From assembly GCF_002954685.1 (NCBI RefSeq), contig NZ_MSCN01000001.1, positions 2,126,429 to 2,190,428 on the forward strand: 64,000 bases of DNA. The letters run 5' to 3'. A program made the position numbers and the translations under genes. How positions within the stretch are numbered: position 1 is the first letter of the stretch; each line of letters opens with the position of its first letter. This DNA is from Polaribacter porphyrae (GTDB lineage: Bacteria > Bacteroidota > Bacteroidia > Flavobacteriales > Flavobacteriaceae). Positions 48,591 to 58,477 of this stretch are shown piece after piece. The notes beneath the pieces are model-generated. The model was not told the origin of the DNA, did no database searches, and was given only the letters and a program-made list of their open reading frames with translations.

Positions 48591-51500
48591 ATGCTTCTAG
48601 AGATAATCAAATTTGAGGTTTTTTATAGATTAAAACGCCCTGAAACATATTTGTTTTTTGGAGTACTATTTCTATTTTCTATTGTTGGTGTAGATTTCGT
48701 TTTTCAAGGTGTAGAAATTGGTATGGTTCAAAAAAATGCGCCTTTGGTCATTGCAAAAACAATGGGTGCAATTACTGGTATTTTTATGATTATGGCTTCT
48801 ATGATTATGGGTGTTCCTATTCTTCGTGATTTTCAACACCAAACAGAGCCTTTACTTTTTAGTACTACTCTTACAAAAAGAGATTATATTTTTGGTCGGT
48901 TTTTAGGGTCCTTTATGATACTGCTATTCGTTTTTAGTGGTGTTTTATTTGGCATGATTCTAGGTTCTCAAATGCCTTGGCACAAAGCTAATGAAATGCA
49001 GGTTTTTAAAATCGTAAGCTATACAAAGCCTTTTGCTATAATCGTTTTACCCTCATTATTTTTTGGTGCTTGCTTATTTTTTGTAACAGGTATGTTAAGC
49101 AAAAAATTACTGGTTGTTTATACACAAGGAATTGTATTATTTGTAGTTTTTATGACTACAAAAGCGATTAAAAACGAATATATTCAAGCCATTTTAGATC
49201 CTTTTTCTTTAACTACGTTAACAAAATTTACTGAAAATTGGTCAGTTTTTGAAAAAAACACATTTCAAATATCAATGGCAAATGAAGTGCTTTATAATAA
49301 ATTGTTCTGGATTTTATTAGGCTTAATAGTGCTGTTTATTGGCTACAAAAAATTCTCTTTTAATACATATTTTAAAAAGTCAAAATCTACAAAAAATGAT
49401 GGTTCTAATCTAAATACAGTTTCAATAGTTGATAAAATTACGATACCAAGATTTAGTATTGATTATAATTTTAAAACTCAAATTATACAATTTTTTGAAC
49501 TTTCTAAATTCTACACCAAACAATTGTTAAAAGAAAATTCTTTTTGGGGAATTGTAATTTGTGGTATAATAATTATTATCATCAATTTCGTAAATCTTGG
49601 AACTGTTTATGGTGTTGATAGTTACCCAGAAACGTATTTTATTGTTGGCGAATTGCAAGAAACTTCTTTTTATTTTTTCATTATTATTTTGATATTCTAT
49701 TCAGGAGAATTGATTTGGAAAGAACAAAATCTAAAGTTCAATTTAATTTACGATGCTACTTCTATTTCTGATTTTAATAGAATTGTGAGTAAATTTATTG
49801 CACTTAACCTTATTTATATAGTGTTGCTATTTAGCTTGATATTATCAGGTATTTTATTCCAGATTACCTGTGGTTATTATCATTTTGAAATATCTGTCTA
49901 TTTTTCTGGCTTCTTTTTAGAGATATTTCCATTTTTAATTTTGTACACATTTGTTGCTTTTTTCTTTCAATCAATTTCAAATCACAAATTTATTGGTGTG
50001 CTATTTTTTATACTATTTTTTATTGTTGATGTAGGACTAGAAGTTGTTGGTTTTAAGCATAGTTTTTACAATTTTGGTGGTAAAAGTTTAGATACTTATT
50101 CAGAAATGAATGGATATGGTCATTTCTTAAAACCTTACTTGTTCATAAAAATATATTGGTTTTTATTTGGGTTAATTCTTTTAATTATTAGCAGTCTTTT
50201 ATCTTTAAGAGGTACTGAAAACAGTTTACTAAAACGTATAAAATCGATAAAAAAAAGCATATCTAAACCTGTAAAAATTAGTTTGATTTCATTGGTGTTT
50301 TTATTTTTGAGTTTAGGGATTTTTATTTTTTACAATACAAATATTATTAATGAATATTGGACAAAAAACGAGCAAATTGCATACAGAGTTTCTTATGAAA
50401 AAACACTAAAAATTTTTGAATACATCAATCAACCAAAAATTATAGATGTGAATTTGAATTTGGATTTATTTCCATCAAAAAGAGCTTATAAAGTTGATGG
50501 ATTTTATATTTTAAAAAACACATCAGATTCAATAATCAACGAAATTCATCTGCAACAAAAAATTGCATCCCATATAAAGCTAGAAAAGGTAACTTTTGAA
50601 AATGGGGCAATAAAAAACGATAATTATAAGAAATTTCATTATACAATTTATCAACTAAATAAAAACTTACAACCAGGAGATTCTATAAAAATGAGTTTTA
50701 TACAATCTTACTTTCCTAAAGGTTTTGAAGATGAAAACTTCAACACTGTAATTGTAAATAATGGTACTTTTTTTAATAATCAAGAATTTCCAACTTTGGG
50801 TTATAACAAAAAGTATGAGTTGAAAGATAAAGATGAACGTATTAAATACAATCTACAACCAAGATTAAATAAAGCAAATATAACAGACAAAAATGAGTTA
50901 TTAAACGCACGTTCAGGAGGTGATGCAAATGGAATAAATTTGGAAATGATAATTGGTACTTCTTCTAACCAAACTGCAATAACTTCTGGAAATTTATTGC
51001 GAAAATGGTCAGCAAATAATCGAAATTATTTCCATTACAAAACTTTGAAACCCATTATCAATTTCTATGCTATTGTGTCTGGAAAATATCAATTTAAAAA
51101 AGACATTTGGCAATCAAAAAAAGACTTATCAAAACCAGTTTCTTTAGCAATTTATCATCATCCAAAACACAATTACAACACAGATAGAATGCTCAAATCC
51201 ATGAAAACTTCTTTAGATTATTTCAGTAAAAATTTTAGCGAATATCAATATCAGCAGTTAGAAATTATGGAATTTCCAAGATATGCTGATTTTGCACAGT
51301 CTTTTCCAAATGCAATTCCATTTTCTGAATCTATGGGTTTTGTGTTAGATATTGATGATGAAAAGGATGTTGATATGGTTTTTTATATTACTGCTCACGA
51401 AATTGCACATCAATGGTTTGGTATGCAAGTAGAAGCTGCAAACGTGCAAGGGAAAAATTTTATTTTGGAAACATTAGCTCAATATGCAGCTTTAATGGTT

Positions 51501-51878
51501 TTTAAAAACACGTATTCTGAAAAGAAAGTGAAGCAATTTTTAGATTTTCAAAAGGAGTTGTACTTGAAAAATGTAAAGAAATCTAAAACTGTAGAACCAA
51601 CTCTTGCTTTGGTTGAAAATCAGGATAATGTATATTACAATAAAGGTGTTTTAGCAATGTATATTTTTCAACAAAAAGTTGGAGAAAAAAAAGTAAATCT
51701 TGCTTTACAAAACTTTTTAAAAGATTGGAATTCTATTGATGGTATTAAAAAACAACAAACCAAAAGATATGCAACTTCTTCAGATTTATTGGAATATTTT
51801 AGAGCAGTAACTCCAAAAGAAGCACAGCCTCTTATAAAAACTTTTTTTGAATCTAATGAAGAATTACCAGAATTTTAG
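48591..51878 (+). CDS. ABC permease fused to M1-family aminopeptidase
   Basis: 1095 residues. Residues 1 to about 600 hold roughly 12 membrane segments in two sets (16-260 and 310-590) typical of ABC-2 type permeases. The C-terminal half is an extracytoplasmic M1 peptidase with zinc site HEIAH (His936, Glu937, His940) followed by WFG and, 18-19 residues later, Glu in FILETLAQY as third ligand. The natural reading is a transporter coupled to peptide trimming, either exporting a peptide or sensing one. Known architecture in Bacteroidota but of unknown function. Co-transcribed with the ATPase. Confidence 0.93.
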   Translation: MLLEIIKFEVFYRLKRPETYLFFGVLFLFSIVGVDFVFQGVEIGMVQKNAPLVIAKTMGAITGIFMIMASMIMGVPILRDFQHQTEPLLFSTTLTKRDYIFGRFLGSFMILLFVFSGVLFGMILGSQMPWHKANEMQVFKIVSYTKPFAIIVLPSLFFGACLFFVTGMLSKKLLVVYTQGIVLFVVFMTTKAIKNEYIQAILDPFSLTTLTKFTENWSVFEKNTFQISMANEVLYNKLFWILLGLIVLFIGYKKFSFNTYFKKSKSTKNDGSNLNTVSIVDKITIPRFSIDYNFKTQIIQFFELSKFYTKQLLKENSFWGIVICGIIIIIINFVNLGTVYGVDSYPETYFIVGELQETSFYFFIIILIFYSGELIWKEQNLKFNLIYDATSISDFNRIVSKFIALNLIYIVLLFSLILSGILFQITCGYYHFEISVYFSGFFLEIFPFLILYTFVAFFFQSISNHKFIGVLFFILFFIVDVGLEVVGFKHSFYNFGGKSLDTYSEMNGYGHFLKPYLFIKIYWFLFGLILLIISSLLSLRGTENSLLKRIKSIKKSISKPVKISLISLVFLFLSLGIFIFYNTNIINEYWTKNEQIAYRVSYEKTLKIFEYINQPKIIDVNLNLDLFPSKRAYKVDGFYILKNTSDSIINEIHLQQKIASHIKLEKVTFENGAIKNDNYKKFHYTIYQLNKNLQPGDSIKMSFIQSYFPKGFEDENFNTVIVNNGTFFNNQEFPTLGYNKKYELKDKDERIKYNLQPRLNKANITDKNELLNARSGGDANGINLEMIIGTSSNQTAITSGNLLRKWSANNRNYFHYKTLKPIINFYAIVSGKYQFKKDIWQSKKDLSKPVSLAIYHHPKHNYNTDRMLKSMKTSLDYFSKNFSEYQYQQLEIMEFPRYADFAQSFPNAIPFSESMGFVLDIDDEKDVDMVFYITAHEIAHQWFGMQVEAANVQGKNFILETLAQYAALMVFKNTYSEKKVKQFLDFQKELYLKNVKKSKTVEPTLALVENQDNVYYNKGVLAMYIFQQKVGEKKVNLALQNFLKDWNSIDGIKKQQTKRYATSSDLLEYFRAVTPKEAQPLIKTFFESNEELPEF

Positions 51879-51879
51879 T

Positions 51880-52395
51880 TTATTCCTTAAACCAACTCGA
51901 ATATTCTACATAATTATTGGCAATTCTATCAATTTCTCCAGAAATGAGTTCTTGTGATATATCTTTTACTTTTTTTGCAGGGACTCCTGCATAAATACTT
52001 CCACTTTCCACAATTGTATTTTTGGTAACTACTGCACCTGCTGCAATAATTGAGTTACTTTCTACAACACAATCATCCATAATTATAGAACCCATACCAA
52101 CTAAAACATTATCATGAATAGTGCAACCATGCACAATTGCATTGTGCCCAATAGAAACATTATTGCCAATAGTTGTTGGTGATTTTTGATAGGTAGCATG
52201 TATTACAGCACCATCTTGTATGTTGACTTTATTGCCAATTTTGATAAAATGAACATCTCCTCTTATAACAGCATTGTACCAAATACTACATTCTTTTCCT
52301 AAAGAAACCTCACCAACAATTGTGGCGTTTTCTGCAACATAACAATCTACTGGTATTTGTGGATATTTACCTTTTACTGGTTTTATAATGGGCAT
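51880..52395 (-). CDS. Gamma-carbonic anhydrase-like protein (YrdA-type)
   Basis: 171 residues. Left-handed beta-helix of hexapeptide repeats; the metal-binding His pattern is in VIHATYQ and NVSIGHNAIVHGCTIHDNVLVG. C-terminal helix. Related proteins bind zinc or iron, but many show no carbonic anhydrase activity. Convergent with the ABC/M1 gene (1-bp gap) and 6 bp downstream of the LytTR regulator gene. Confidence 0.92.
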   Translation of the reverse strand: MPIIKPVKGKYPQIPVDCYVAENATIVGEVSLGKECSIWYNAVIRGDVHFIKIGNKVNIQDGAVIHATYQKSPTTIGNNVSIGHNAIVHGCTIHDNVLVGMGSIIMDDCVVESNSIIAAGAVVTKNTIVESGSIYAGVPAKKVKDISQELISGEIDRIANNYVEYSSWFKE

Positions 52396-52401
52396 AATAT
52401 T

Positions 52402-53133
52402 TTATTTAAAATAAGACAATAAATTAGCCTTTTGTGAAGCAGAAACCAAGATTTCTTTTCCACTAGAGACAATTACGCTTCCTCCTTTTCCTTTTTTATA
52501 TTTGGTAATGGCATTTACATTTACTAAATACGATTTATGGATTCTTGCAAATGTGTGTTCTTTTAAAGCTTCCTCAAAATACTTCAACGTTTTACTTACT
52601 AACTTTTTAGAGTTTGCCAAATGGATTTCTGTATAATTATCATCTGCCTTGCAGAAAACAATATCATTAATATCTAAAACTTCAAAACCATCTTGTTGTG
52701 GAATAGTAATTTTACCTGTTGCTGAATTGGTTTTTGGAGCTAATATTTGATGCTGTAATTCATTTTCTTTTTCTTTAATTTCTGTAACAATATTTACGGC
52801 TTTTATCAACTCATCAATAGAAATGGGTTTTAGCAAATAATAACTTGCATGATTGTTTAAAGCTTCAATTGCATAATGGTCGTAAGCAGTTACAAAAACG
52901 GTTTCAAAAGTTCTGTTTTCTATTTTTTCTAACAAATCAAAAGCATTGCCAAAAGGCATTTCTACATCTAAAAATACCAAATCTAATTCATGTTTTTGTA
53001 TTAACTTATAGGCATCGTCAATATTGCTAGCTTCTCCTAATAAATTTACATTTGGGCAGTATTTCCCTAAATAATTTCGGAGAATATCTCTGCTTATTTG
53101 TTCGTCTTCTACTATTATGGCTTTTAATTTCAT
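52402..53133 (-). CDS. LytTR-family response regulator
   Basis: 243 residues. Receiver with VEDEQISRDIL, Asp in LVFLDVEMPFGN, and SYYLLKPISIDEL; LytTR domain with ITIPQQDGFEVLDINDIVFCKADDNYTEIHL and FARIHKSYLVNVNAI. Partner of the TPR histidine kinase upstream, separated by an 82-bp spacer made of simple repeats. Confidence 0.95.
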   Translation of the reverse strand: MKLKAIIVEDEQISRDILRNYLGKYCPNVNLLGEASNIDDAYKLIQKHELDLVFLDVEMPFGNAFDLLEKIENRTFETVFVTAYDHYAIEALNNHASYYLLKPISIDELIKAVNIVTEIKEKENELQHQILAPKTNSATGKITIPQQDGFEVLDINDIVFCKADDNYTEIHLANSKKLVSKTLKYFEEALKEHTFARIHKSYLVNVNAITKYKKGKGGSVIVSSGKEILVSASQKANLLSYFK

Positions 53134-53143
53134 AGTTTTTATT

Positions 53144-53215
53144 TGGATACGGATTTTACGGATTTACACAGATAAATACTGTAAACTGTAACTGAAAACT
53201 GAAACTGAATACTGC
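53144..53215. repeat. Low-complexity spacer: ACTGnAA and ATCCGT repeats
   Basis: 53178-53215 has six ACTG units spaced 7, 6, 7, 6 and 7 bp; 53144-53173 has GGATAC/GGATTTTACGGATTTACAC, i.e. repeated ATCCGTA on the minus strand. It fills the gap between kinase and regulator of one operon. Confidence 0.65.
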
Positions 53216-55441
53216 TTACTTCTTTAACTGCAACTCAACTTTAGTTCCTTCTCCATTTTCTTTTACGTCTGTTACTTTTACAGTAACACGTTCTTTATAC
53301 ATATCATTCAGAATGGCAATTCTATTTTTTATAGTACTCATTCCTTTTGATTTCTGTTTCAATTGATTTTTTGTTTTGATTTCTTGCGATTTTTTGCGTC
53401 CAATTCCATCATCAATGATTGAAATAGCAACTGTTTCATCATCTTTTTTATTGATAGAAATTTCTAAATTTCCTTTCTCTTTTTTGTAACGTAAACCATG
53501 CCAAATTGCATTTTCGATATAAGGTTGCAACAACATTGGCGGAATTGAAAATTGCTCTAAATGGATACTTTCATCAACCTTAATTTGATAATCAAACTTA
53601 TCTTTGAATCTGTTATGTTCTAACTTTACATACAATTCTAACAACTCAATTTCTTTGGTTAATGGAATAAAATCTTCATCAGAATTTTCTAAAACTGAAC
53701 GCATTAATACTGAAAATTCAGATAAATATCTGTTTGCATTTCGCTCATCATTTACAGCAATAAAACTATTTACAGAATTTAAAGCGTTGAAAATAAAATG
53801 CGGATTCATCTGCGATCGCATCGATTTTAATGCCAATAAATTATTTGCTAATTTTTGCTGTTTGTTGTTTCTGTACATAAAATAGGCTAGCAAAATTAAG
53901 AGTATAATTCCACCAAAAAGCGAGTAAATTAAAATACGCTGTTTTCGATTGCTCTCTTCTGATAGTTGCTGATCTACATAGGCTAAACTGATTTTACTTT
54001 GTGTTAATTCTTTGTCTTTTTCTAGACTTGTAATTCTGTTTTGATTGTCTGCAATGGTTTTAGAAAATCGTTTCACTCGCTGAATTTCCTGCTCTTTTCT
54101 AATGTATAATGTATCAACCAAAGCAACATATTCTTTATAGCTTTCAAGAGCTTTTTCTTCATTACCAATATTCGCAAAAACTTCTGATAACTTACGAGTT
54201 GCGTCTTTTTCTACAACAATATCTTTATTTTTATTAGCATCTTTTTTACTCTTTTCTAAAAAAGGGATTGCACTTTTATAATCTTCTTTTAGAATATAAG
54301 CATTACCAATTTTATAGTTAATCTTTTGAGTGGTAATAGAATCTTTTATGTCTTTATTATTTATTTTTCTTTTACTATTTGCTTTTTTATCTTCTTCAGC
54401 TTTTTCTAAACTTTTTTTTCTTAATTTAATTTCATCATCAAATCTATTGTTCGAGTTATAGAAATCAGCTACTTTTTCTTGTTGTAACAATGATCTTCCT
54501 AGATTTTCTTTATCAGCTAAATTTAAAGAGTTTTGAAATAAACTATCTGCTTCATTTATATTTCCTTTTGCTGCAAAAACATCTGCTATTTTAGAATTTA
54601 AATCTGTAATTTTTGGTATAACCAAATTCTTTTGAGCAATTTGCAGTGCGTTTTGATAGTTTTTATTGGCTTCATTAAATCTTTTAATAGCAAAAAAAGC
54701 ATCTCCTAAACCTTCAAAAACCTGAATTCTCTCATAATTTCTTAATCCTTTTTGGGAAACTTCTTGAAATGATTTTATACTTTCTTCATACTTTTTTTGT
54801 AAAAACTGTGCTTCTGCTAATTTTATTTTAGTAGCATTTATCTCTTTAATTTGATATGATAATTTGTAATTGTATGAAGCTAAATCGTATTGTTTCCAAT
54901 GAAAATACACATCTGCCAATGTTTTATAAGTAGCAGCACTTCTTTTCTTACTCTGTTTGTTTTCTAAAGCCTTTTCTATAAAAGATAAACTCTTTTCTAT
55001 ATCTTTTTTCTTGTAAAAATTTGCAGAATCTAAATATTGTAGATAATTATCTGTTCTTTTAGAAAAACTTTTTACTTTGAATTTGCTTGAAGTTTTATCA
55101 TTATCTTTAATAATAATCTTTATGTCTTCACTAGAAGTTAGTCTATAATAAACGGTCTCAAAATCTGGATGAGATACACTTATTTCGTCATCTACTTTTC
55201 CTTTTACAATAAATCTACCTGTAGCATCTGGCAAAGTATAAGTTCTGCCATTTATAGAAATATCAATATTTTTGGTTATTTTTCTTTGGTTATTATCAAC
55301 AACAGTTATTCGTACAGAAAACTCAACTCCTTTTTGATAAACAATATTTGCTTGTGCAACTGCAACTTTTACATTACATAATAAAATAAAGAGAAATATG
55401 TATATTTTTTTGCTCACTAATTTGTTTTGATTTGTAAACAT
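53216..55441 (-). CDS. TPR-containing sensor histidine kinase (PF06580)
   Basis: 741 residues. Signal peptide (about 1-30), a small beta domain (30-110), TPR-like helical repeats (about 140-440), a coiled coil (about 440-495), one membrane helix (about 500-520, ILIYSLFGGIILLILLAYFMY), then the kinase core with RSQMNPHFIFNALNSVNS (phospho-His) and N and G boxes (PYIENAIWHGLRYK, GIGRKKSQ). A periplasmic sensor whose signal is unknown; the TPRs suggest a protein or peptide ligand. Pairs with the LytTR regulator at 52402. Confidence 0.93.
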   Translation of the reverse strand: MFTNQNKLVSKKIYIFLFILLCNVKVAVAQANIVYQKGVEFSVRITVVDNNQRKITKNIDISINGRTYTLPDATGRFIVKGKVDDEISVSHPDFETVYYRLTSSEDIKIIIKDNDKTSSKFKVKSFSKRTDNYLQYLDSANFYKKKDIEKSLSFIEKALENKQSKKRSAATYKTLADVYFHWKQYDLASYNYKLSYQIKEINATKIKLAEAQFLQKKYEESIKSFQEVSQKGLRNYERIQVFEGLGDAFFAIKRFNEANKNYQNALQIAQKNLVIPKITDLNSKIADVFAAKGNINEADSLFQNSLNLADKENLGRSLLQQEKVADFYNSNNRFDDEIKLRKKSLEKAEEDKKANSKRKINNKDIKDSITTQKINYKIGNAYILKEDYKSAIPFLEKSKKDANKNKDIVVEKDATRKLSEVFANIGNEEKALESYKEYVALVDTLYIRKEQEIQRVKRFSKTIADNQNRITSLEKDKELTQSKISLAYVDQQLSEESNRKQRILIYSLFGGIILLILLAYFMYRNNKQQKLANNLLALKSMRSQMNPHFIFNALNSVNSFIAVNDERNANRYLSEFSVLMRSVLENSDEDFIPLTKEIELLELYVKLEHNRFKDKFDYQIKVDESIHLEQFSIPPMLLQPYIENAIWHGLRYKKEKGNLEISINKKDDETVAISIIDDGIGRKKSQEIKTKNQLKQKSKGMSTIKNRIAILNDMYKERVTVKVTDVKENGEGTKVELQLKK

Positions 55442-55631
55442 ACATACAAAAATGCATCCAAAAAAATGGATAACTTTAGATATGGTTTTATAAATAGGTC
55501 AAATAGAAAGTTTACCTAAACCAATTTATAATTTAACTCATCCAAAAAGCACGTTCACTCATTCTGGTTTTTTTTAAAATTAAGTTGTTCTTAATATTGA
55601 ACATCTTTTAACATCAAAAAAAAATAGGGAA

Positions 55632-56327
55632 ATGAAAAACATCCAATTGCTAATTTGCTTTCTTTTTACAACAATAATTTTAGCACAAACTCCTCAAAAA
55701 CCATATGTAGAAGTCACTGGTACTGCTAAAACAGAAATTGTACCTGATGAAATTTATTTAGATATTCAGCTTAAAGAACGAAATGAAAAAGGTAAAAAGT
55801 TGACCATAGATTATTTAGAAAATCAATTAAAATCTACATTACGTAAAATTGGGATTCCAGAAAAAAATCTTTCTATTTCTGATGTAAATGCGGTTCTAGC
55901 AAAAACTGGTTGGTGGAAGGAGGAAATTTTATCTATAGCTAACTATAGTTTAAAGGTAAATGGAGCATCAAAATTAAAAAAGCTTTTTGAACACTTTAAG
56001 AAAATGAATATTTCTGATGTAAATATTACAAAAGCCACACACTCTAACATTATTGAAATTAGAAAGAAAAATAGAATTAAAGCGATTAAAATTGCCAAAG
56101 AAAAAGCAGACTATTTATTGTCTGCAATTGGCGAACAAACTGGAAAACCTATAATTATAAACGAAGTTAGTACTGGTAATCAACCAAGTTTTGTAAATGC
56201 AAATTTTATAAATCAACAACGTAGTTTTTCATCATTAAATAAGCTGAAAAGTTATAAAAATGAAATTGTTCAATTCGAAAAAATAAAAATTACATCTTCA
56301 ATGTATGTGAAATTTTTAATCAAATAA
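55632..56327 (+). CDS. SIMPL-domain (DUF541) periplasmic protein
   Basis: 231 residues. Signal peptide (about 1-19), then the SIMPL start PYVEVTGTAKTEIVPDEIYLDIQLKERN, and a central helix RIKAIKIAKEKADYLLSAIGEQTGKPI characteristic of the family. Oligomeric periplasmic proteins, function poorly known (some linked to oxidative stress). Followed by the vWA gene 56 bp downstream. Confidence 0.9.
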   Translation: MKNIQLLICFLFTTIILAQTPQKPYVEVTGTAKTEIVPDEIYLDIQLKERNEKGKKLTIDYLENQLKSTLRKIGIPEKNLSISDVNAVLAKTGWWKEEILSIANYSLKVNGASKLKKLFEHFKKMNISDVNITKATHSNIIEIRKKNRIKAIKIAKEKADYLLSAIGEQTGKPIIINEVSTGNQPSFVNANFINQQRSFSSLNKLKSYKNEIVQFEKIKITSSMYVKFLIK

Positions 56328-56383
56328 TAGCTACTTAAACCCAAACTTTTAATCAAAAAAATAAATCTAAAAAAATATAAATT

Positions 56384-57514
56384 ATGAAATCAATCGTATT
56401 AAAAGTAACCTTAATCGTATTTGTATTCGCAACCACTTTTGGCTTTGCAAATCATCAACCTGAAAAAGAAATTAAAAAAATACAAACCATAAAAGTAGCA
56501 TTGTTGTTAGACACTAGCAATAGTATGGATGGCTTAATAAACCAAGCTAAAGCACAACTTTGGGAGATTGTAAACGAGCTTTCTTATGCCAAATATGGTA
56601 TTCAAAAACCAAATTTAGAGATAGCTTTGTATGAATATGGAAACTCCAATTTATCAGCAAGAGAAGGCTATATTAGACAAGTGTTACAATTTAGCAATGA
56701 CTTGGATGAAATTTCTGAAAAACTGTTTTCATTAACTACAAATGGTGGAAATGAATTTTGTGGTCAGGTTATTGAAACTTCTTTAAAAGAATTATCTTGG
56801 GGTACTAATAAAGAAGATTTAAAATTACTTTTTATTGCTGGTAATGAACCTTTTACACAAGGTAAAATCAATTACAAAGATGCTATTACTGATGCAAAAG
56901 AAAAAGAGGTTGTAATTAATACTATTTTTTGCGGCAACTATTCTAATGGAATTTCTGGAATGTGGAAAGATGGTGCAGATTTGGGTGGTGGAGATTATAT
57001 GACTATTAATCAAGATAAAAAAGTAGTGCATATTATTACACCTTATGATGACGAAATTATCATTTTAAATAAAAAATTGAATGCTACCTATATTTATTAT
57101 GGTAATGATGGATATTCTAAATTCTCAAATCAAAATGTACAAGATGCAAATGCGATGTCTTTGAATAAAGAAGTAGAAGTAAAACGCGCTGTTAGTAAAA
57201 GTTCACGTTTGTATAGCAACTCAAATTGGGATTTGGTAGATGCTGACAAAAAAGGCAAGATGGATTATAAGAACCTAAAAAAGAAAAGTTTACCTAAAAA
57301 TTTACAAAACAAATCTGAAGCAGAGATTAAAGCTTATGTAAAATTAAAAGCTAAAGAACGTAAAATAATTCAGCAAAAAATAAAAGAACTAGATGTAAAA
57401 AGAAGAAGTTTTATTGCTAAAAAACAGAAAGCTGACTCCAATAAAGATGTCTTAAATAATGTGATGATTAAAGCTATTAAAAGACAAGCAAAGTTGAAAA
57501 ACTATAGTTGGTAG
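56384..57514 (+). CDS. Secreted von Willebrand factor A-domain protein
   Basis: 376 residues. Signal peptide (about 1-23), vWA domain (about 34-225) with MIDAS motif DTSNS (42-46) and a later GGNEFCG loop, and a Lys-rich coiled-coil-like C-terminus (about 290-376) ending AKLKNYSW. Probably binds a metal-dependent protein partner outside the cytoplasm. The pair of cysteines in the vWA domain (FCG and FCGN) could form a disulfide. No enzymatic motif. Confidence 0.88.
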   Translation: MKSIVLKVTLIVFVFATTFGFANHQPEKEIKKIQTIKVALLLDTSNSMDGLINQAKAQLWEIVNELSYAKYGIQKPNLEIALYEYGNSNLSAREGYIRQVLQFSNDLDEISEKLFSLTTNGGNEFCGQVIETSLKELSWGTNKEDLKLLFIAGNEPFTQGKINYKDAITDAKEKEVVINTIFCGNYSNGISGMWKDGADLGGGDYMTINQDKKVVHIITPYDDEIIILNKKLNATYIYYGNDGYSKFSNQNVQDANAMSLNKEVEVKRAVSKSSRLYSNSNWDLVDADKKGKMDYKNLKKKSLPKNLQNKSEAEIKAYVKLKAKERKIIQQKIKELDVKRRSFIAKKQKADSNKDVLNNVMIKAIKRQAKLKNYSW

Positions 57515-57527
57515 TTAGTAATATATT

Positions 57528-57602
57528 CTGCAAGGTTTTAAAAAAACCTTGTAGGTATAAATTGAATGGATAAATACCTACAAGGCCATTGAGACCTTGC
57601 AA
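57528..57602. repeat. Two ACCTACAAGG/CCTTGCAGG palindromes, copies 5 and 6
   Basis: Copies at 57528-57554 (CTGCAAGG to CCTTGTAGG) and 57574-57602 (TACCTACAAGG to CCTTGCA). They lie between two convergent genes and probably act as the transcription end for both. Confidence 0.75.
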
Positions 57603-57628
57603 GAAAACAAAATTCTGCTTATAGTATT

Positions 57629-58477
57629 TTATTTTACTAACAATTTCTGACCAATAGAAATCGTATTGTCTTTTAAACCATTTAATTCTTTTAATAAATT
57701 TACAGAAATACCATATTTTCTACTAATAGAGTACAATGTATCTCCTTTTTTTACTTTGTAATAATTAGATGTACTCTTTTTAATGACAATAGGTTTTTTA
57801 AATGACTTCCCATTATTTAGCTTTTTTATTTCTTTAGCATATTTTCCTTTTTTTACCTTGTCAAACTCATAGAGTCTGTAATCTCTAATCAGTTTTAGCA
57901 ATTTTGCAGGATATTTTTTATCAGTAGCATAACCCGCCTTTCGTAGACCATAAGCCCATTTTTTATAATCGGTTATTCTGTAATTAAACAAAAAAGCATA
58001 ACGTCTTCTTTTACTTAAAAACAAAGAATGGTCATTGTATGAAGTTTCAGGATATTGGTATTTTCTAAAACACTCTCCTTTTGCATCATCATCATGATAA
58101 ACACGTTCTCCTTTCCAACCTGTATGACATTTTATACCAAAATGATTATTAGATTTAAGAGCCAACTCACTTCTACCTCTTCCAGATTCTAAAATACCTT
58201 GAGCTAAAGTTATACTTGCAGGTATCTTATATTCATGCATTTCTTTTACTGCAATTGGTGCATATTTTCGGATATAGGCTAATGTATATTTATTTAATCT
58301 AGGGTTTTTCTTTTTGAGTTTTTTTGTGAGTTCTTTTTCATTAACAGAGGGTAAATCTACAGGTTTGGGTTCAATAATAACAACTCCAGGATTTTTTTTG
58401 TTGACCACTTTTTTTTTAGAACCACAACTGGCTAAAAAGAAGAACGAACATAAAATGATGAGTATCCTAAATTTCAT
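57629..58477 (-). CDS. Peptidoglycan hydrolase: glucosaminidase plus LysM, lipoprotein
   Basis: 282 residues. Lipobox LASC with Cys18, glucosaminidase/GH73-type domain (about 65-210) with LAQGILESGRGRSELALKSNNHFGIKC (the Glu of ESG is catalytic) and TSYNDHSLFL, then one LysM repeat (about 235-282, YKVKKGDTLYSISRKYGIS). Cleaves glycan strands of the cell wall, likely from the outer membrane. Its ATG overlaps the stop of the upstream PLP gene by 4 bp. Confidence 0.94.
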   Translation of the reverse strand: MKFRILIILCSFFFLASCGSKKKVVNKKNPGVVIIEPKPVDLPSVNEKELTKKLKKKNPRLNKYTLAYIRKYAPIAVKEMHEYKIPASITLAQGILESGRGRSELALKSNNHFGIKCHTGWKGERVYHDDDAKGECFRKYQYPETSYNDHSLFLSKRRRYAFLFNYRITDYKKWAYGLRKAGYATDKKYPAKLLKLIRDYRLYEFDKVKKGKYAKEIKKLNNGKSFKKPIVIKKSTSNYYKVKKGDTLYSISRKYGISVNLLKELNGLKDNTISIGQKLLVK

